A program made the translations under genes and the position numbers. From Gorillibacterium sp. (GTDB lineage Bacteria > Bacillota > Bacilli > Paenibacillales > NBRC-103111), in contig JACMJI010000298.1 in NCBI GenBank assembly GCA_014380705.1, positions 1 to 6,391 of the forward strand: a DNA stretch of 6,391 nucleotides. The letters run 5' to 3'. Position 1 is the first letter of the stretch. Every line of letters starts with the position of its first letter. The notes under the pieces are model-generated. The model searched no databases and was not told the origin of the DNA. It was given only the letters and a program-made list of their open reading frames with translations. Shown piece by piece: positions 6,388 to 6,391 of the stretch.

Positions 6388-6391
6388 CCAC

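Overview
The window looks like a stretch of a low-to-moderate GC Gram-positive (Bacillota) chromosome, most probably Paenibacillus or a close relative. The assignment is inference. It rests on strong AGGAGG-type ribosome binding sites, the styles of the DEAD-box helicase and the DUF1801 protein, and hairpin-plus-T-tract terminators. All five genes read on the + strand. There are no RNA genes, insertion sequences, CRISPR arrays or phage genes.

Layout. (1) 1-1214: the 3' part of an RhlE-type DEAD-box RNA helicase whose N-terminus lies before the window, followed by an intrinsic terminator (1230-1268). (2) 1322-2617: a predicted GT-A-fold glycosyltransferase of unrecognised subfamily, with an Asp-rich metal site and a Gly-Glu-Asp motif. 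It contains an eight-G run. Its ribosome binding site places the start at 1322, not at the upstream in-frame ATG at 1277. (3) 2692-3156: a small DUF1801 (YdhG-like) protein. (4) 3299-4384: CheB, a two-domain chemotaxis methylesterase with its phospho-acceptor Asp and Ser-His-Asp triad intact. (5) 4512-6293: a two-TM methyl-accepting chemotaxis protein with an extracellular four-helix-bundle-type region, a HAMP domain and a signalling domain. A strong terminator follows (6306-6337), then a second perfect palindrome (6359-6387).

How the genes relate. The clear functional unit is cheB plus the receptor gene: CheB would remove methyl groups from (or deamidate) receptors of this kind. No cheR, cheA, cheW or cheY is visible, so this looks like an accessory methylesterase-receptor pair that borrows the rest of the pathway from elsewhere in the genome. 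The helicase, glycosyltransferase and DUF1801 protein have no evident link to chemotaxis.

No clearly new biological system was found. The points most worth a second look are the isolated cheB-receptor pairing, two substitutions in the highly conserved receptor hairpin tip, the missing Lys-Pro signature in the CheB receiver, the structured cheB leader with a 17-bp-spaced direct repeat, and the G8 run in the glycosyltransferase.
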